This document shows, piece by piece, positions 51,805-61,190 of a stretch of 64,000 bases of DNA (position 1 is its first letter; the number at the start of each line of letters is the position of its first letter). The notes beneath the pieces are model-generated. The model was not told where the DNA came from. It saw only the letters and a program-made list of their open reading frames with translations, and ran no database searches. The stretch lies in assembly GCF_000376565.1 (NCBI RefSeq), contig NZ_BARG01000069.1, positions 41,454 through 105,453 of the forward strand, given 5' to 3'. The DNA is from Streptomyces hokutonensis. Its GTDB lineage: Bacteria; Actinomycetota; Actinomycetes; Streptomycetales; Streptomycetaceae. The position numbers and the translations under genes were made by a program.

Positions 51805-52944
51805 TTACGAAGTTGTTACTACACCCTTGGCCTCGCCGGTCGCCGTCCCCTTCGTCGCTGCCGCCGGGATCGGCCGGTCGTTCTTCAACGCCGTCCAGAC
51901 CAGCTGGGCCTTCGACTTCTCGATGATCACGCGGTTGGGATTGGCCGGGTCGTACTCGACCGGCATCGTGACCATGTTCATGTTGGCGGAGCTGATGCCC
52001 TTGAGGCCGTTGGCGAAGGACGTGAGGGAGTTCACCGAGCCGAGGTCGGAGTCGGTGGTGACGGCCTTCGTGGCGGTGTTGGCGAGGTCGAAGAGCTTGG
52101 TCGGGCTGGTCAGGAGGCCGACGTGCTTGACCTGGTTGACCAGGGCCTTGATGAACGCCTGCTGGAGCTGGATGCGGCCGAGGTCGGAGCCGTCGCCGAC
52201 GCCGTGCCGGGTGCGGACCAGGCCGAGGGCCTGCGAGCCGTTGAGCGTGTGCTCGCCGGCCTTGAGGTTCAGGTGGCTCTGCGGGTCCTTGATGTCCTTG
52301 GTGGTGGTGATCTGGACGCCACCGAGCTCGTTGATGAGCTTCTCGAAGCCGGCGAAGTCGACCTCGAGGTAGTGGTCCATGCGCAGACCGGAGATGGACT
52401 CGACGGTCTTGACCGTGCAGGCGGCGCCGCCGGTCGAGTACGCCTCGTTGAACATCACGCCGGAGGCCGCGTCGTGGGTGACGCCCTTGGTGTCGGTGCA
52501 CTCGGGGCGGTCGACGAGGGTGTCGCGCGGGATGGACACCACGCTGGCCTTCTTGTGGCCCTTGTAGACGTGGATGATCATCGCGGTGTCGGAGCGGGCG
52601 CTGCCGTCGTCGGTGCCGCCGCCCAGCTTCTTGTTGGTGCCGGAGCGGGAGTCCGAGCCGAGGACCAGGATGTTCTCGGAGCCGTTGTCGACCTTGACCG
52701 GCCGGTCGGTGCCGAGGGCCTGGTTGATGTCGACGCTCTTGATGTTGCCGTTGAGCTTGAAGTACACGTATCCGGCGCCGGTACCGCCCAGCACCAGGAC
52801 GCCTCCCGCGACCCAGGCGGTGATCATCAGGGCCTTGTGGCGCGGACTGCGGTTCTTCTGCTTGCGGCCCTTGGCGCGGTGGCGCGGGCCGCTGTTGCCG
52901 TCCTTGCCCGGTATGCCGGGCTCCGGCGTGCTCTCGGCGGACAT
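51805..52944 (-). CDS. LytR-CpsA-Psr (LCP) family cell-wall ligase
   Basis: 379 residues. Transfers a lipid-linked glycopolymer to peptidoglycan. A basic disordered N-terminus precedes one membrane helix (LMITAWVAGGVLVLGGTGAGYVYF). The extracellular LCP domain has ENILVLGSDSRSG, GSARSDTAMIIHVYKGHKKASVVSIPRDTLV (conserved Asp and Arg for lipid phosphate) and LGLVRTRHGVGDGSDLGRIQLQQAFIKAL. It may act with the upstream WecA-type transferase in wall polymer assembly. It ends close to the intergenic repeat; the 200-nt upstream region holds a terminator for the protease gene. Confidence 0.94.
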   Translation of the reverse strand: MSAESTPEPGIPGKDGNSGPRHRAKGRKQKNRSPRHKALMITAWVAGGVLVLGGTGAGYVYFKLNGNIKSVDINQALGTDRPVKVDNGSENILVLGSDSRSGTNKKLGGGTDDGSARSDTAMIIHVYKGHKKASVVSIPRDTLVDRPECTDTKGVTHDAASGVMFNEAYSTGGAACTVKTVESISGLRMDHYLEVDFAGFEKLINELGGVQITTTKDIKDPQSHLNLKAGEHTLNGSQALGLVRTRHGVGDGSDLGRIQLQQAFIKALVNQVKHVGLLTSPTKLFDLANTATKAVTTDSDLGSVNSLTSFANGLKGISSANMNMVTMPVEYDPANPNRVIIEKSKAQLVWTALKNDRPIPAAATKGTATGEAKGVVTTS

Positions 52945-53065
52945 GGGCTCCTCGGTCTCTCGTCCGGTCGGTTACCCCCTGCTTTCAGGGTCAGGCGCGG
53001 TCAGTACCGCTCCATCTTCGCTCCGCCTGGTCAGACGGCGAAACTCGACAAAGGGTTGCACAACG

Positions 53066-53100
53066 CAGAGTGCCCATCGCGTACGGCGATGGGCACTCTG
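53066..53100 (-). terminator. Terminator after the protease gene
   Basis: CAGAGTGCCCATCGC (53066-53080) and GCGATGGGCACTCTG (53086-53100) form a perfect 15-bp stem with a 5-nt loop. It lies 42 nt beyond the protease stop codon and upstream of the LCP promoter. Confidence 0.88.
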
Positions 53101-53141
53101 TGTAGTCGCGCGAGCGGGTCAAACCGCGCTCACCTGCTATT

Positions 53142-54989
53142 TCATCCGAAGATGTCGTACTGCTGGAAACCGGTACCCAGTGACTTCGCTGTGCCGAAGA
53201 TCTCGCTGGTGGCCTTCCCGGTGCCCGGGTAGACGTACAGCGAACCGCTGGCGTTGCGGATCAGGAGGTCCGCCTTGCCGTCGCCGGTGAAGTCACCGAC
53301 CGCGTCGAACGCGTTGTAGCTCGGCCAGCTGCGCACCTTGATCCGGGCCGCGAAGGCGCCCGTGCCGGACTTGCCGGCGCCCTTGTACAGGTAGACGGCG
53401 CCCGTGCTCTTGTTGCGGGCGATCAGGTCGGCCTTGCCGTCGCCGTTGAAGTCGCCCTTGCCGACCAGCGCGTTGTACTGGCTCCAGCCCCCGCCGACCC
53501 GCGACGGCGAGCTGAAGGTGCCGTTGCCCTTGCCCGGGTAGATCCACAGGACACCGGAGCTGTCGACCGAGATCAGGTCGGGCAGGTAGTCGCCGGTGAC
53601 ATCGCCGGGGGCGACGATCCGGGTGCGGGTCTTCCAGTTGGTGAAGATCTTCGTGCTGACCCAACTGCCGTCGTCCCGCGTGCTGTTGAGCACGAAGTGG
53701 TCCCAGTAGACCGCGCCGGCGGTGGTCCGGTAGACGTAGTCCTGGAAGCCGTCCCGGTTCAGGTCGGCCGAGCGGACCAGGTTGACGCCGCTCCAGTCGC
53801 CCAGCGACTGGCGGGCGGCCAGCGAGGTGCCCTTGGAGTCCAGCTCGTAGCCCACCTTGGTGGAGGACTTGCGGGCGTAGATGTCGGCCTTGCCGTCGGT
53901 GTAGCTGAGGTTGCCGTCGTCGATCTGCGCGTAGGCCGCGCCGACGTACGCGCTGACCTTGGCGAAGACGCCGTAGGAGCCCTCGACGACACAGTCGTGG
54001 CCGGCGACGCCGTCGTCGGCGCTCCAGGAGACGACACCGACGATCCGGCCGGCGACGACCAGCGGGCCGCCGGAGTCGCCGTTGCAGATGGCCGTCGTAC
54101 CGGTGTCACTGCCGGTGGCGGGCTCGCCCGCGCAGACGTTGTGACCCTTGATGTACAGGCTGCCGTAGGCGCCCGCGCAGGTGGCGTCCGACTGGATCGG
54201 CAGCGAGGCCGTCTTCAGCGTCTCGGAGATGTCCTGCGTGGTGGAGCTGGTACGGCCCCAGCCGTAGACCTTGGCCGTCTTGGCGGCCGTGCCCGTGTAC
54301 GAGGTCGTGTCGGTGTTCGTCGTCAGGCGGATCGGCGTCGCCTTGACGGGGGCCGCCAGGGTGAGGACCGCCACGTCGTTGTCGATCGTCGTCGCGTTGT
54401 ACGACGGGTGGTTCCACTGGCGCAGGACCGCGGTGGCCTGGCCGCCGTGCAGGTCGGTGTTGCCGTCGGCGTCCGTGGTCGGCAGCACGGTGGCGCTGGT
54501 GACGACGACGCCGTACTTGGCCCAGTTGTAGCCCTTGACGCAGTGCGAGGCGGTCAGGATCTTCGACGGCGAGACGACCGAACCACCGCAGAAGAAGCCG
54601 ATGTCGTCGCTCTCGTCGGTGGTGCCCTTGTCGTCGTAGTACCAGAGCTGCGCCATGTACGGCGCGGTGCTGATGGTGGTCGTCGTGCCGCCGATGATCT
54701 TCGGGCTGGCGGTCGTGGCGGTGGTGCTCGCGCTGCGGGACGACTTCTTGGTCGTCTGGCCGGCGACGTCGTCACCGGCCTCGGCGCCCACGATGCGCTT
54801 CTTCAGCGTGGCGAGCGACGGCTGGCTGACGACGGGCTTCGCGGTCGGTGTCGGCACCGCGGTGGCCGCGCCGGCGGACGTCGTCAGCACCGCGGCGGTC
54901 ACGGCGGCGGCGATGCCGGCCGCGGCGACGGGCAGGGCGAAACGTATCCGGCGTCTGTGCCGACCGGCTCCAGGCATGGGCGTACCCAC
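53142..54989 (-). CDS. Secreted trypsin-like serine protease with FG-GAP repeats
   Basis: 615 residues. A signal peptide (RRIRFALPVAAAGIAAAVTAAVLTTSAGA) precedes a propeptide and an S1 protease domain with the triad His in ILTASHCVKG, Asp in IDNDVAVLTL and Ser in CNGDSGGPLVV. Asp upstream of the Ser motif and the Gly-rich specificity loop suggest trypsin-like cleavage after Arg/Lys. The C-terminal half has at least four FG-GAP/VCBS repeats with calcium-loop motifs such as DLNRDGFQD, DVTGDYLPD, DFNGDGKAD and DFTGDGKAD, forming a beta-propeller. GTG 54989 is preceded by GAGGGGGG. Substrate outside the cell unknown. Confidence 0.93.
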   Translation of the reverse strand: MGTPMPGAGRHRRRIRFALPVAAAGIAAAVTAAVLTTSAGAATAVPTPTAKPVVSQPSLATLKKRIVGAEAGDDVAGQTTKKSSRSASTTATTASPKIIGGTTTTISTAPYMAQLWYYDDKGTTDESDDIGFFCGGSVVSPSKILTASHCVKGYNWAKYGVVVTSATVLPTTDADGNTDLHGGQATAVLRQWNHPSYNATTIDNDVAVLTLAAPVKATPIRLTTNTDTTSYTGTAAKTAKVYGWGRTSSTTQDISETLKTASLPIQSDATCAGAYGSLYIKGHNVCAGEPATGSDTGTTAICNGDSGGPLVVAGRIVGVVSWSADDGVAGHDCVVEGSYGVFAKVSAYVGAAYAQIDDGNLSYTDGKADIYARKSSTKVGYELDSKGTSLAARQSLGDWSGVNLVRSADLNRDGFQDYVYRTTAGAVYWDHFVLNSTRDDGSWVSTKIFTNWKTRTRIVAPGDVTGDYLPDLISVDSSGVLWIYPGKGNGTFSSPSRVGGGWSQYNALVGKGDFNGDGKADLIARNKSTGAVYLYKGAGKSGTGAFAARIKVRSWPSYNAFDAVGDFTGDGKADLLIRNASGSLYVYPGTGKATSEIFGTAKSLGTGFQQYDIFG

Positions 54990-55077
54990 TGAAGTCCCCC
55001 CTCGGGATCAGAAGTTCGGACGAATGTCGAATGCGAGTCCGAAGAGCGCGATCGTACAGCGAGCCACTGACAACGCA

Positions 55078-55109
55078 GAGGGCCGCCCCCTCAACAGGGG
55101 GCGGCCCTC
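55078..55109 (-). terminator. Terminator after rho
   Basis: GAGGGCCGCCCCCT (55078-55091) pairs perfectly with AGGGGGCGGCCCTC (55096-55109) around CAAC. It lies 18 nt beyond the rho stop codon, so rho transcription does not need Rho to end. Confidence 0.9.
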
Positions 55110-55127
55110 CGATGACGCTGACTTCCC

Positions 55128-57218
55128 TTAGTCGCCGTTTCCAGGAGTGGTCTTCTGGATCTGGAGCAGGAACTCGGCGTTCGACTTCGTCTGCTTCATC
55201 TTGTCGAGGAGCAGCTCGATCGCCTGCTGCTGGTCGAGCGCGTGCAGCACCCGGCGCAGCTTCCAGGTGACGGCCAGCTCGTCGCTGCCGAGCAGGATCT
55301 CTTCCTTGCGGGTACCGGACGCGTCGACGTCCACCGCGGGGAAGATGCGCTTGTCGGCGAGCTTCCGGTCGAGCTTCAGCTCGGCGTTGCCCGTGCCCTT
55401 GAACTCCTCGAAGATGACCTCGTCCATGCGCGAGCCGGTGTCGACGAGCGCGGTGGCGAGGATGGTCAGCGAGCCGCCGTCCTCGATGTTGCGCGCGGCG
55501 CCGAAGAAGCGCTTGGGCGGGTACAACGCCGTGGAGTCGACACCACCGGAGAGGATGCGGCCGGAGGCGGGCGCGGCGAGGTTGTACGCACGGCCCAGAC
55601 GCGTGATCGAGTCGAGCAGCACGACGACGTCGTGGCCCAGCTCCACCAGGCGCTTGGCGCGCTCGATGGCGAGCTCCGCGACCGTGGTGTGGTCCTCGGC
55701 CGGGCGGTCGAAGGTCGAGGAGATGACCTCGCCCTTCACCGACCGCTGCATGTCGGTGACCTCTTCCGGACGCTCGTCGACCAGGACGACCATCAGGTGG
55801 CACTCGGGGTTGTTGTGCGTGATCGCGTTGGCGATCGCCTGCATGATCATGGTCTTGCCGGTCTTCGGCGGGGCCACGATCAGACCGCGCTGGCCCTTGC
55901 CGATCGGCGCGACGAGGTCGATGATGCGGGTCGTCAGCACACCCGGGTCGGTCTCCAGGCGGAGGCGGTCCTGCGGGTACAGCGGCGTCAGCTTGTTGAA
56001 CTCCGGCCGCCCGCGGCCGTGTTCGGGCGCCATGCCGTTGACCGAGTCGAGGCGCACGAGCGCGTTGAACTTCTCGCGGCGCTCGCCCTCCTTCGGCTGG
56101 CGGACCGCGCCGGTGACGTGGTCGCCCTTGCGCAGGCCGTTCTTGCGGACCTGGGCGAGGGAGACGTACACGTCGTTGGGGCCCGGCAGGTAGCCCGACG
56201 TACGGATGAAGGCGTAGTTGTCGAGGATGTCGAGGATGCCCGCGACGGGGATCAGGACATCGTCGTCGGCGACCTGCGGCTCGCCGGCGCCGCCGGCGAA
56301 CTCGTCACGGCCACGACGGCCACGGCGGTCGCGGTAACGGCCGCGCCGGCCACGGCGTCCGCCGTCGAAGTCGTCGTCGTCCTGCGGGCCGTTGTCGCGC
56401 GGCTGCCGGTCCTGACGGTCCTGGCGGCCACCGCTCTGCTGCTGGCCCTGCTGCTGCCGGTCCTGGCGGCCGCCGCCCTGCTGACGGTCCTGCTGCTGGC
56501 CGCCGCCCTGCTGCTCGTCGCCCTTGCGGCGGTCGCCGCGGTCACGGTCCTGACGGCCACCGCGGTCGCGGTCCCGGCGGTCCCGGCGGCCCTGACGGCC
56601 GTCGTCACCGGCGTCGCCCCTGGCCTCGCCCTGCGCGGCGGCGGGCGTCTCGGTCTTGACCTCGGCGACGACCGTCTCGGGGCTGCCCGCCTCGGCGGTC
56701 GCCCGGCGCCGACGGCGCTCAACAGGCGCATCCTCTCCCCCACGCTCGGCTTCTCCCCCACGCTCGGCTTCGCTCGCGCGGGAGGGGCCCCCATCGCGGG
56801 AGGGGCCCCCAGCCGGCTGGCCGGGGATCTCGATCTGCTGCTGGGCCACGGCCTTCTCGGCGGCGACCTTCTCGGCCTTCTGCTCGGCCGGAGCGGCGCT
56901 CTCGTCGCCCGTACGGGTCTTGGAGGTGGCGCGGCGCTTGGGCTTGGTCTCGGTGGCGGTCTCGGCCTTGGCCGGAGCACCTCCGCCCGCCTGCGCCTCC
57001 TTGATGACCTCGATCAGCTGGCTCTTGCGCATCCGCGCGGTGCCCCTGATGCCGAGGCCGGATGCGACCTGCTGCAGCTCGGCCAGCACCATGCCGTCGA
57101 GGCCGGTACCGCGGCGCCGCCGGGAGCCGGCACCGGTGGCAGGCGCGGAGGCGTCCGTGGCGGGCGCGGCAGCGGTCTCCTCGACACGCGCGCCCATCAG
57201 ATCGGTGGTGTCGCTCAC
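55128..57218 (-). CDS. rho: Transcription termination factor Rho with long disordered insertion
   Basis: 696 residues from GTG 57218, chosen because AAGGA lies 6 nt upstream; the frame stays open to 57452. Order: short leader; Rho N-terminal SAP-like domain (MVLAELQQVASGLGIRGTARMRKSQLIEVI, about 43-72); a ~240-residue insertion rich in Arg, Asp, Gly, Gln and Glu; the RNA-binding cold-shock-like domain (AFIRTSGYLPGPNDVYVSLAQVRKNGLRKGD); and the RecA-type motor with P-loop APPKTGKTMIMQ and VDERPEEVTDMQ. The insertion is typical of actinobacterial Rho and promotes RNA binding. A long leader precedes it. Confidence 0.97.
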   Translation of the reverse strand: MSDTTDLMGARVEETAAAPATDASAPATGAGSRRRRGTGLDGMVLAELQQVASGLGIRGTARMRKSQLIEVIKEAQAGGGAPAKAETATETKPKRRATSKTRTGDESAAPAEQKAEKVAAEKAVAQQQIEIPGQPAGGPSRDGGPSRASEAERGGEAERGGEDAPVERRRRRATAEAGSPETVVAEVKTETPAAAQGEARGDAGDDGRQGRRDRRDRDRGGRQDRDRGDRRKGDEQQGGGQQQDRQQGGGRQDRQQQGQQQSGGRQDRQDRQPRDNGPQDDDDFDGGRRGRRGRYRDRRGRRGRDEFAGGAGEPQVADDDVLIPVAGILDILDNYAFIRTSGYLPGPNDVYVSLAQVRKNGLRKGDHVTGAVRQPKEGERREKFNALVRLDSVNGMAPEHGRGRPEFNKLTPLYPQDRLRLETDPGVLTTRIIDLVAPIGKGQRGLIVAPPKTGKTMIMQAIANAITHNNPECHLMVVLVDERPEEVTDMQRSVKGEVISSTFDRPAEDHTTVAELAIERAKRLVELGHDVVVLLDSITRLGRAYNLAAPASGRILSGGVDSTALYPPKRFFGAARNIEDGGSLTILATALVDTGSRMDEVIFEEFKGTGNAELKLDRKLADKRIFPAVDVDASGTRKEEILLGSDELAVTWKLRRVLHALDQQQAIELLLDKMKQTKSNAEFLLQIQKTTPGNGD

Positions 57219-57620
57219 GAAGGGTCCTTCCCTGGAGCGGACGTCGGCCTGTCTGGCTCGGCGACCGGTTGTGCTGTCCGGCTTCGGTTCTTGCTGTGTG
57301 AACCGTGCCGGGGCGGTGGTCCGCCTCAGCGGCGGAAGAGATTTCTGGTGACGGCGCTTCCCAAAGCAGTGACACCGAGTGGCTGTGTCACGTTGCTTGG
57401 TCGCACCAATTCCGGAGCTTTCCCGGCTTCCGGAGCGTGCCCGGCGAACCACTCAGTGCCCGGACGGAACAGAGTGTGGTTTGGGAGGCTCCCGGAAGAA
57501 TGTCTGTCCCTGACGGGGACAACAAGCACCTCGCCATGGTGGGGTCGGGTGCAGACTTGAGATTAACACTACCGGATCCAACAAACATTCCCCCTCTCGA
57601 AATCCGGCGACGGTACGTAG
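57219..57620 (-). promoter_or_regulatory. Long leader/promoter region of rho
   Basis: About 400 nt between thrB and rho without a credible gene. The AT-richest part (57555-57600 on the minus strand, with TAGTGT and TAATCT boxes) is the likely promoter, which would give a 5' leader of about 340-350 nt. Two short frames (57388-57537, 49 codons, and 57326-57529, 67 codons) lie in it but have weak third-position bias. Autoregulation of rho through its leader is known in other bacteria. Confidence 0.45.
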
Positions 57621-58562
57621 TCAATTGCTGCTCGGGGCGCTGCTCGGGGCCGCGAGCGGAAGGACGCACGCGCCTTGTTCGTCGAGGTCGAGCCGGTTGG
57701 CGGCCCAGCCCTCGCCGGCGAGATGGGCGACCTTGTCGGCGTTGTCGGCGTCGACCAGTGCCAACACGGTGGGCCCCGCACCGGAGATGACGGCGGGCAC
57801 CCCGTCCGCGCGCAGCCGCTCCACGAGCGCCGCGCTCTCGGGCATGGCCGGCGCCCGGTACTCCTGGTGCAGGCGGTCCTCGGTGGCGGGCAGCAGCAGT
57901 TCGGGGCGGCGGGTCAGGGCCTCGACGAGCAGGGCGGCGCGGCCCGCGTTGGCGGCCGCGTCGACGTGCGGGACGTTGCGCGGGAGCAGTCCGCGCGCCG
58001 TCTCGGTGAGGACCGGCTTCCCGGGCACGAAAACCACCGGAACGATGGAACCGGCGGGATCCATCCTGATCGCCCGCGCGGCGCCCGCGTCCATCCAGGA
58101 GAGCGTGAAGCCGCCCAGCAGACAGGCCGCCACGTTGTCGGGGTGGCCCTCGATCTCGGTGGCGAGCTCCAGCAGGGCGGTGTCGTCGAGCTTGGAGTCC
58201 CCGCCTATGGTCACGGCGCGCGCGGCGACGATGCCCGCGCAGATGGCGGCGGAGGAGGAGCCCAGGCCGCGGCCGTGCGGAATGCGGTTGGCGCAGACGA
58301 TCTCGAGGCCGCGCGGCTGTCCGCCGAGCAGGTCGAAGGCGGTGCGCAGGGACCGTACGAGGAGGTGGTTCTCGTCGCGCGGGAGGGTCTCGCTGCCCTC
58401 GCCCGCGATGTCGATGAGCAGCCCGGAGTCGGCGACACGGACGACGACGTCGTCGTAGAGCCCCAGCGAGAGGCCGAAGGCGTCGAAGCCCGGGCCGAGG
58501 TTGGCGCTGGTGGCGGGGACGCGCACCCGGACGGCGGCGGCGCGGAAGGCTGGACCGGCCAT
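57621..58562 (-). CDS. thrB: Homoserine kinase
   Basis: 313 residues. GHMP kinase that phosphorylates homoserine, the substrate of ThrC. Motifs are RVRVPATSANLGPGFDAFGLSL (motif 1), IPHGRGLGSSSAAICAGI (ATP-binding motif 2) and VISGAGPTVLALVD (motif 3). ATG 58562 has AAGGAGAG 10 nt upstream; the frame is open to 58604 without support. thrC lies upstream with a 270-nt gap, so thrB may have its own promoter. Confidence 0.96.
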   Translation of the reverse strand: MAGPAFRAAAVRVRVPATSANLGPGFDAFGLSLGLYDDVVVRVADSGLLIDIAGEGSETLPRDENHLLVRSLRTAFDLLGGQPRGLEIVCANRIPHGRGLGSSSAAICAGIVAARAVTIGGDSKLDDTALLELATEIEGHPDNVAACLLGGFTLSWMDAGAARAIRMDPAGSIVPVVFVPGKPVLTETARGLLPRNVPHVDAAANAGRAALLVEALTRRPELLLPATEDRLHQEYRAPAMPESAALVERLRADGVPAVISGAGPTVLALVDADNADKVAHLAGEGWAANRLDLDEQGACVLPLAAPSSAPSSN

Positions 58563-58599
58563 CGCTCGATGACTCTCCTTGAGCTGCGTGATTGTCGAA

Positions 58600-58715
58600 G
58601 ACATTCGATGAAGTTCGATGACATCCGATAGGTACGTGGAGACCCTCGGGCCGTGGAGACGGCGCGGTGCCGAGCCATGCGCGCAGGCATATGCGGCGGG
58701 CGGGTTCGGTACAGC
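58600..58715 (-). promoter_or_regulatory. Candidate thrB promoter and TTCGATGA repeats
   Basis: On the minus strand a -10-like TAGGCT (about 58711-58706) lies about 145 nt upstream of ATG 58562. Nearer the gene, TTCGATGA is repeated directly (plus-strand 58606-58622) with related TCGATGA/CATCCGAT copies on both sides. The repeats look like a binding site. No -35 is convincing. Confidence 0.35.
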
Positions 58716-58787
58716 CTATCGAAGGAAGGTTCTGTGGCGACATAGGGCGCACAGGAGGCGCACGATGCGTGTCGTAAGCCCCCTGTG

Positions 58788-58818
58788 CACCCCCCGCGGG
58801 GATCTCCCCCACGGGGTG
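58788..58818 (-). terminator. Hairpin after thrC
   Basis: Imperfect GC-rich inverted repeat, CACCCC ... GGGGTG with inner CCCCGCGGGG/CCCCC runs, 15 nt downstream of the thrC stop codon. It can act as a terminator or attenuator before thrB. Confidence 0.5.
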
Positions 58819-58832
58819 GGTCAAACGTCGTT

Positions 58833-59891
58833 CTACGCGAGTCCGAGTCGCTCGGCGGCGGTCGGCGCGTCGACGGGGATCGTGACGGGCTGCGGGGCGC
58901 CCGCGACGGCCCAGTCGGGGTCCTTCAGACCGTTTCCGGTCACCGTGCAGACGATGGTCTGGCCCGGGTCGACCTTGCCCTGCTCGGCCGCCTTGAGGAG
59001 ACCGGCGACGGAAGCGGCGGAGGCGGGCTCGACGAAAACGCCCTCCTGGGCGGCCAACAGCCGGTAGGCGCGCAGGATTTCACGGTCCGTCACCTCGTCG
59101 ATGAACCCGCCGGACTCGTCCCGCGCTTCGAGCGCGTACTGCCAGGAGGCCGGGTTGCCGATGCGGATCGCGGTGGCGATGGTCGAGGGGTCCTTGACGA
59201 TCTCGCCGCGCACGATGGGCGCGGAACCGGACGCCTGGAACCCCCACATGCGCGGAGTCTTCGCGGCGATGCCGTCGCCGGCGTACTCCTTGTAGCCCTT
59301 CCAGTACGCGGTGATGTTGCCCGCGTTGCCGACCGGCAGGACGTGGATGTCGGGCGCGTCGCCGAGCATGTCGACGATCTCGAAGGCGGCCGTCTTCTGG
59401 CCCTCGATGCGTACCGGGTTGACCGAATTCACCAGCGCCACAGGGTAGTTGTCGCTCAGCTCGCGGGCGAGGGTGAGGCAGTCGTCGAAGTTCCCGTCGA
59501 CCTGGAGGATCTTCGCGCCGTGCACGAGGGCCTGGCCCATCTTGCCGAGCGCGATCTTGCCGCGCGGCACGAGGACGGCGCAGACCATCCCGGCGCGCAC
59601 GGCGTAGGCGGCGGCGGAGGCCGACGTGTTGCCGGTGGAGGCGCAGATGACGGCCTGCGCGCCCTCCTCCTTGGCCCGCGTGATGGCCATGGTCATACCG
59701 CGGTCCTTGAAGGACCCGGTGGGGTTGGCGCCCTCCACCTTGAGGTGGACCTCGCAGCCGGTGCGCTCGGAGAGCACCTGCGCGGGCACGAGGGGCGTGC
59801 CGCCCTCGCGGAGGGAGACGACCGGCGTGCTGTCGGACACCGGGAGCCGGTCCCGGTACTCCTCGATGATTCCGCGCCACTGGTGGGTCAT
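58833..59891 (-). CDS. thrC: Threonine synthase
   Basis: 352 residues, the short bacterial/plant-type class II... PLP enzyme converting O-phosphohomoserine to threonine. The PLP lysine lies in GANPTGSFKDRGMTMAI; the phosphate-binding loop is VGNAGNITAYWKGYKEY; ASTGNTSASAAAYA is the Asn-containing cofactor loop. It starts 6 nt after the hom stop codon, so the two are coupled. Length fits the group without the N-terminal extension. Confidence 0.96.
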   Translation of the reverse strand: MTHQWRGIIEEYRDRLPVSDSTPVVSLREGGTPLVPAQVLSERTGCEVHLKVEGANPTGSFKDRGMTMAITRAKEEGAQAVICASTGNTSASAAAYAVRAGMVCAVLVPRGKIALGKMGQALVHGAKILQVDGNFDDCLTLARELSDNYPVALVNSVNPVRIEGQKTAAFEIVDMLGDAPDIHVLPVGNAGNITAYWKGYKEYAGDGIAAKTPRMWGFQASGSAPIVRGEIVKDPSTIATAIRIGNPASWQYALEARDESGGFIDEVTDREILRAYRLLAAQEGVFVEPASAASVAGLLKAAEQGKVDPGQTIVCTVTGNGLKDPDWAVAGAPQPVTIPVDAPTAAERLGLA

Positions 59892-59897
59892 TGCTGG

Positions 59898-61190
59898 TTA
59901 CTCTCCTTCAACCCGCATGATGCTGGCGACACCCCGCACGGTGTCGAGCTTGCGCAACGCCTCGACGGTCCCGCCCAGGGCGGCGTCGGACGCGCGGTGC
60001 GTGACGACGACGAGAGAGGCCTCGCCGTCCTTCCCCTGCTGCCGAACCGTATCGATCGAGACACCGTGCTCGGCGAACACGGTGGCGACCTGTGCGAGAA
60101 CACCCGGTTTGTCGGCGACGTCGAGGCTGATGTGGTACCGCGTGACGACCTCGCCCATGCCGGACACGGGCAGTCCGGCGTACGCCGACTCCCCTGGCCC
60201 GGTGGTCGAGTTGAGCCGGTTGCGGCACACGGCGACGAGGTCGCCGAGCACGGCGGAGGCGGTGGGGGCGCCGCCCGCTCCGGGGCCGTAGAACATCAGC
60301 TGCCCGGAGGCGTCGGACTCGACGAACACGGCGTTGTAGGCGCCGCGGACGGAGGCGAGCGGGTGGCTGAGCGGGATCATGGCGGGGTGCACGCGCGCGG
60401 TGACGGAGCCGCCGTCCTCGGCCCGCTCGCAGATGGCGAGCAGCTTGATGGTGCAGCCCATGTTCTTCGCGGAGGCGAAGTCGGCGGCGGTGACCTCGGT
60501 CATTCCCTCGCGGTAGACGTCGTCGAGACGCACGCGCGTGTGGAAGGCGATTCCGGCGAGGATGGCGGCCTTGGCGGCGGCGTCGAAGCCCTCGACGTCG
60601 GCGGTGGGGTCGGCCTCGGCGTACCCGAGCGCGGTGGCCTCGTCGAGGGCCTCCTGGTACCCGGCGCCCGTGCTGTCCATCTTGTCGAGGATGAAGTTGG
60701 TCGTCCCGTTGACGATCCCGAGCACGCGGTTGACCTTGTCGCCGGCGAGGGACTCGCGCAGCGGCCGGATCAGCGGAATCGCGCCGGCGACTGCGGCCTC
60801 GTAGTACAGGTCCTTGCCCTGTCGCTCGGCGGCGGCGTGCAGGGCGGCGCCGTCCTGGGCGAGGAGCGCCTTGTTGGCGGAGACGACGGAGGCACCGTGC
60901 TCGAAGGCGGTGGTGATCAGGGAACGGGCGGGCTCGATGCCCCCGATGACCTCTACTACGACGTCGATGTCGCCGCGTTTGACGAGGGCGGTCGCGTCGG
61001 TGGTGACGAGGGCGGGGTCGATGCCCTCGCGGACCTTGGAGGGCCGTCGTACGGCGACGCCGGCGAGCTCGATGGGCGCGCCGATGCGGGCGGCGAGGTC
61101 GTCGGCGTGCGTCGTCATGATGCGCGCCACCTCTGAGCCGACCACTCCACAGCCCAGCAGCGCCACCTTCAGCGGACGCGTACGCATCAT
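59898..61190 (-). CDS. hom: Homoserine dehydrogenase with C-terminal ACT domain
   Basis: 430 residues from ATG 61190 (ATG 61187 equally possible; GAGG lies 4-7 nt upstream). Reduces aspartate semialdehyde to homoserine. NAD(P)-binding GCGVVGSEVA, catalytic Lys in VVSANKALLA, and EAAVAGAIPLIRPLRESLAGDKVNRVLGIVNGTTNFIL with Lys/Asp/Glu residues. The last ~80 residues (RYHISLDVADKPGVLAQVATVFAEHGVSI) form an ACT domain that gives threonine feedback inhibition. The frame extends to 61259 without support. Confidence 0.96.
   Translation of the reverse strand: MMRTRPLKVALLGCGVVGSEVARIMTTHADDLAARIGAPIELAGVAVRRPSKVREGIDPALVTTDATALVKRGDIDVVVEVIGGIEPARSLITTAFEHGASVVSANKALLAQDGAALHAAAERQGKDLYYEAAVAGAIPLIRPLRESLAGDKVNRVLGIVNGTTNFILDKMDSTGAGYQEALDEATALGYAEADPTADVEGFDAAAKAAILAGIAFHTRVRLDDVYREGMTEVTAADFASAKNMGCTIKLLAICERAEDGGSVTARVHPAMIPLSHPLASVRGAYNAVFVESDASGQLMFYGPGAGGAPTASAVLGDLVAVCRNRLNSTTGPGESAYAGLPVSGMGEVVTRYHISLDVADKPGVLAQVATVFAEHGVSIDTVRQQGKDGEASLVVVTHRASDAALGGTVEALRKLDTVRGVASIMRVEGE

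Noticed and set aside
57326..57529. 67-codon frame in the rho leader
   Set aside because: Weak third-position bias and no clear ribosome site; kept only as part of the leader description.
57388..57537. 49-codon frame starting ATG in the rho leader (MARCLLSPSG...)
   Set aside because: Possible leader peptide, but there is no ribosome site I trust and no known equivalent.
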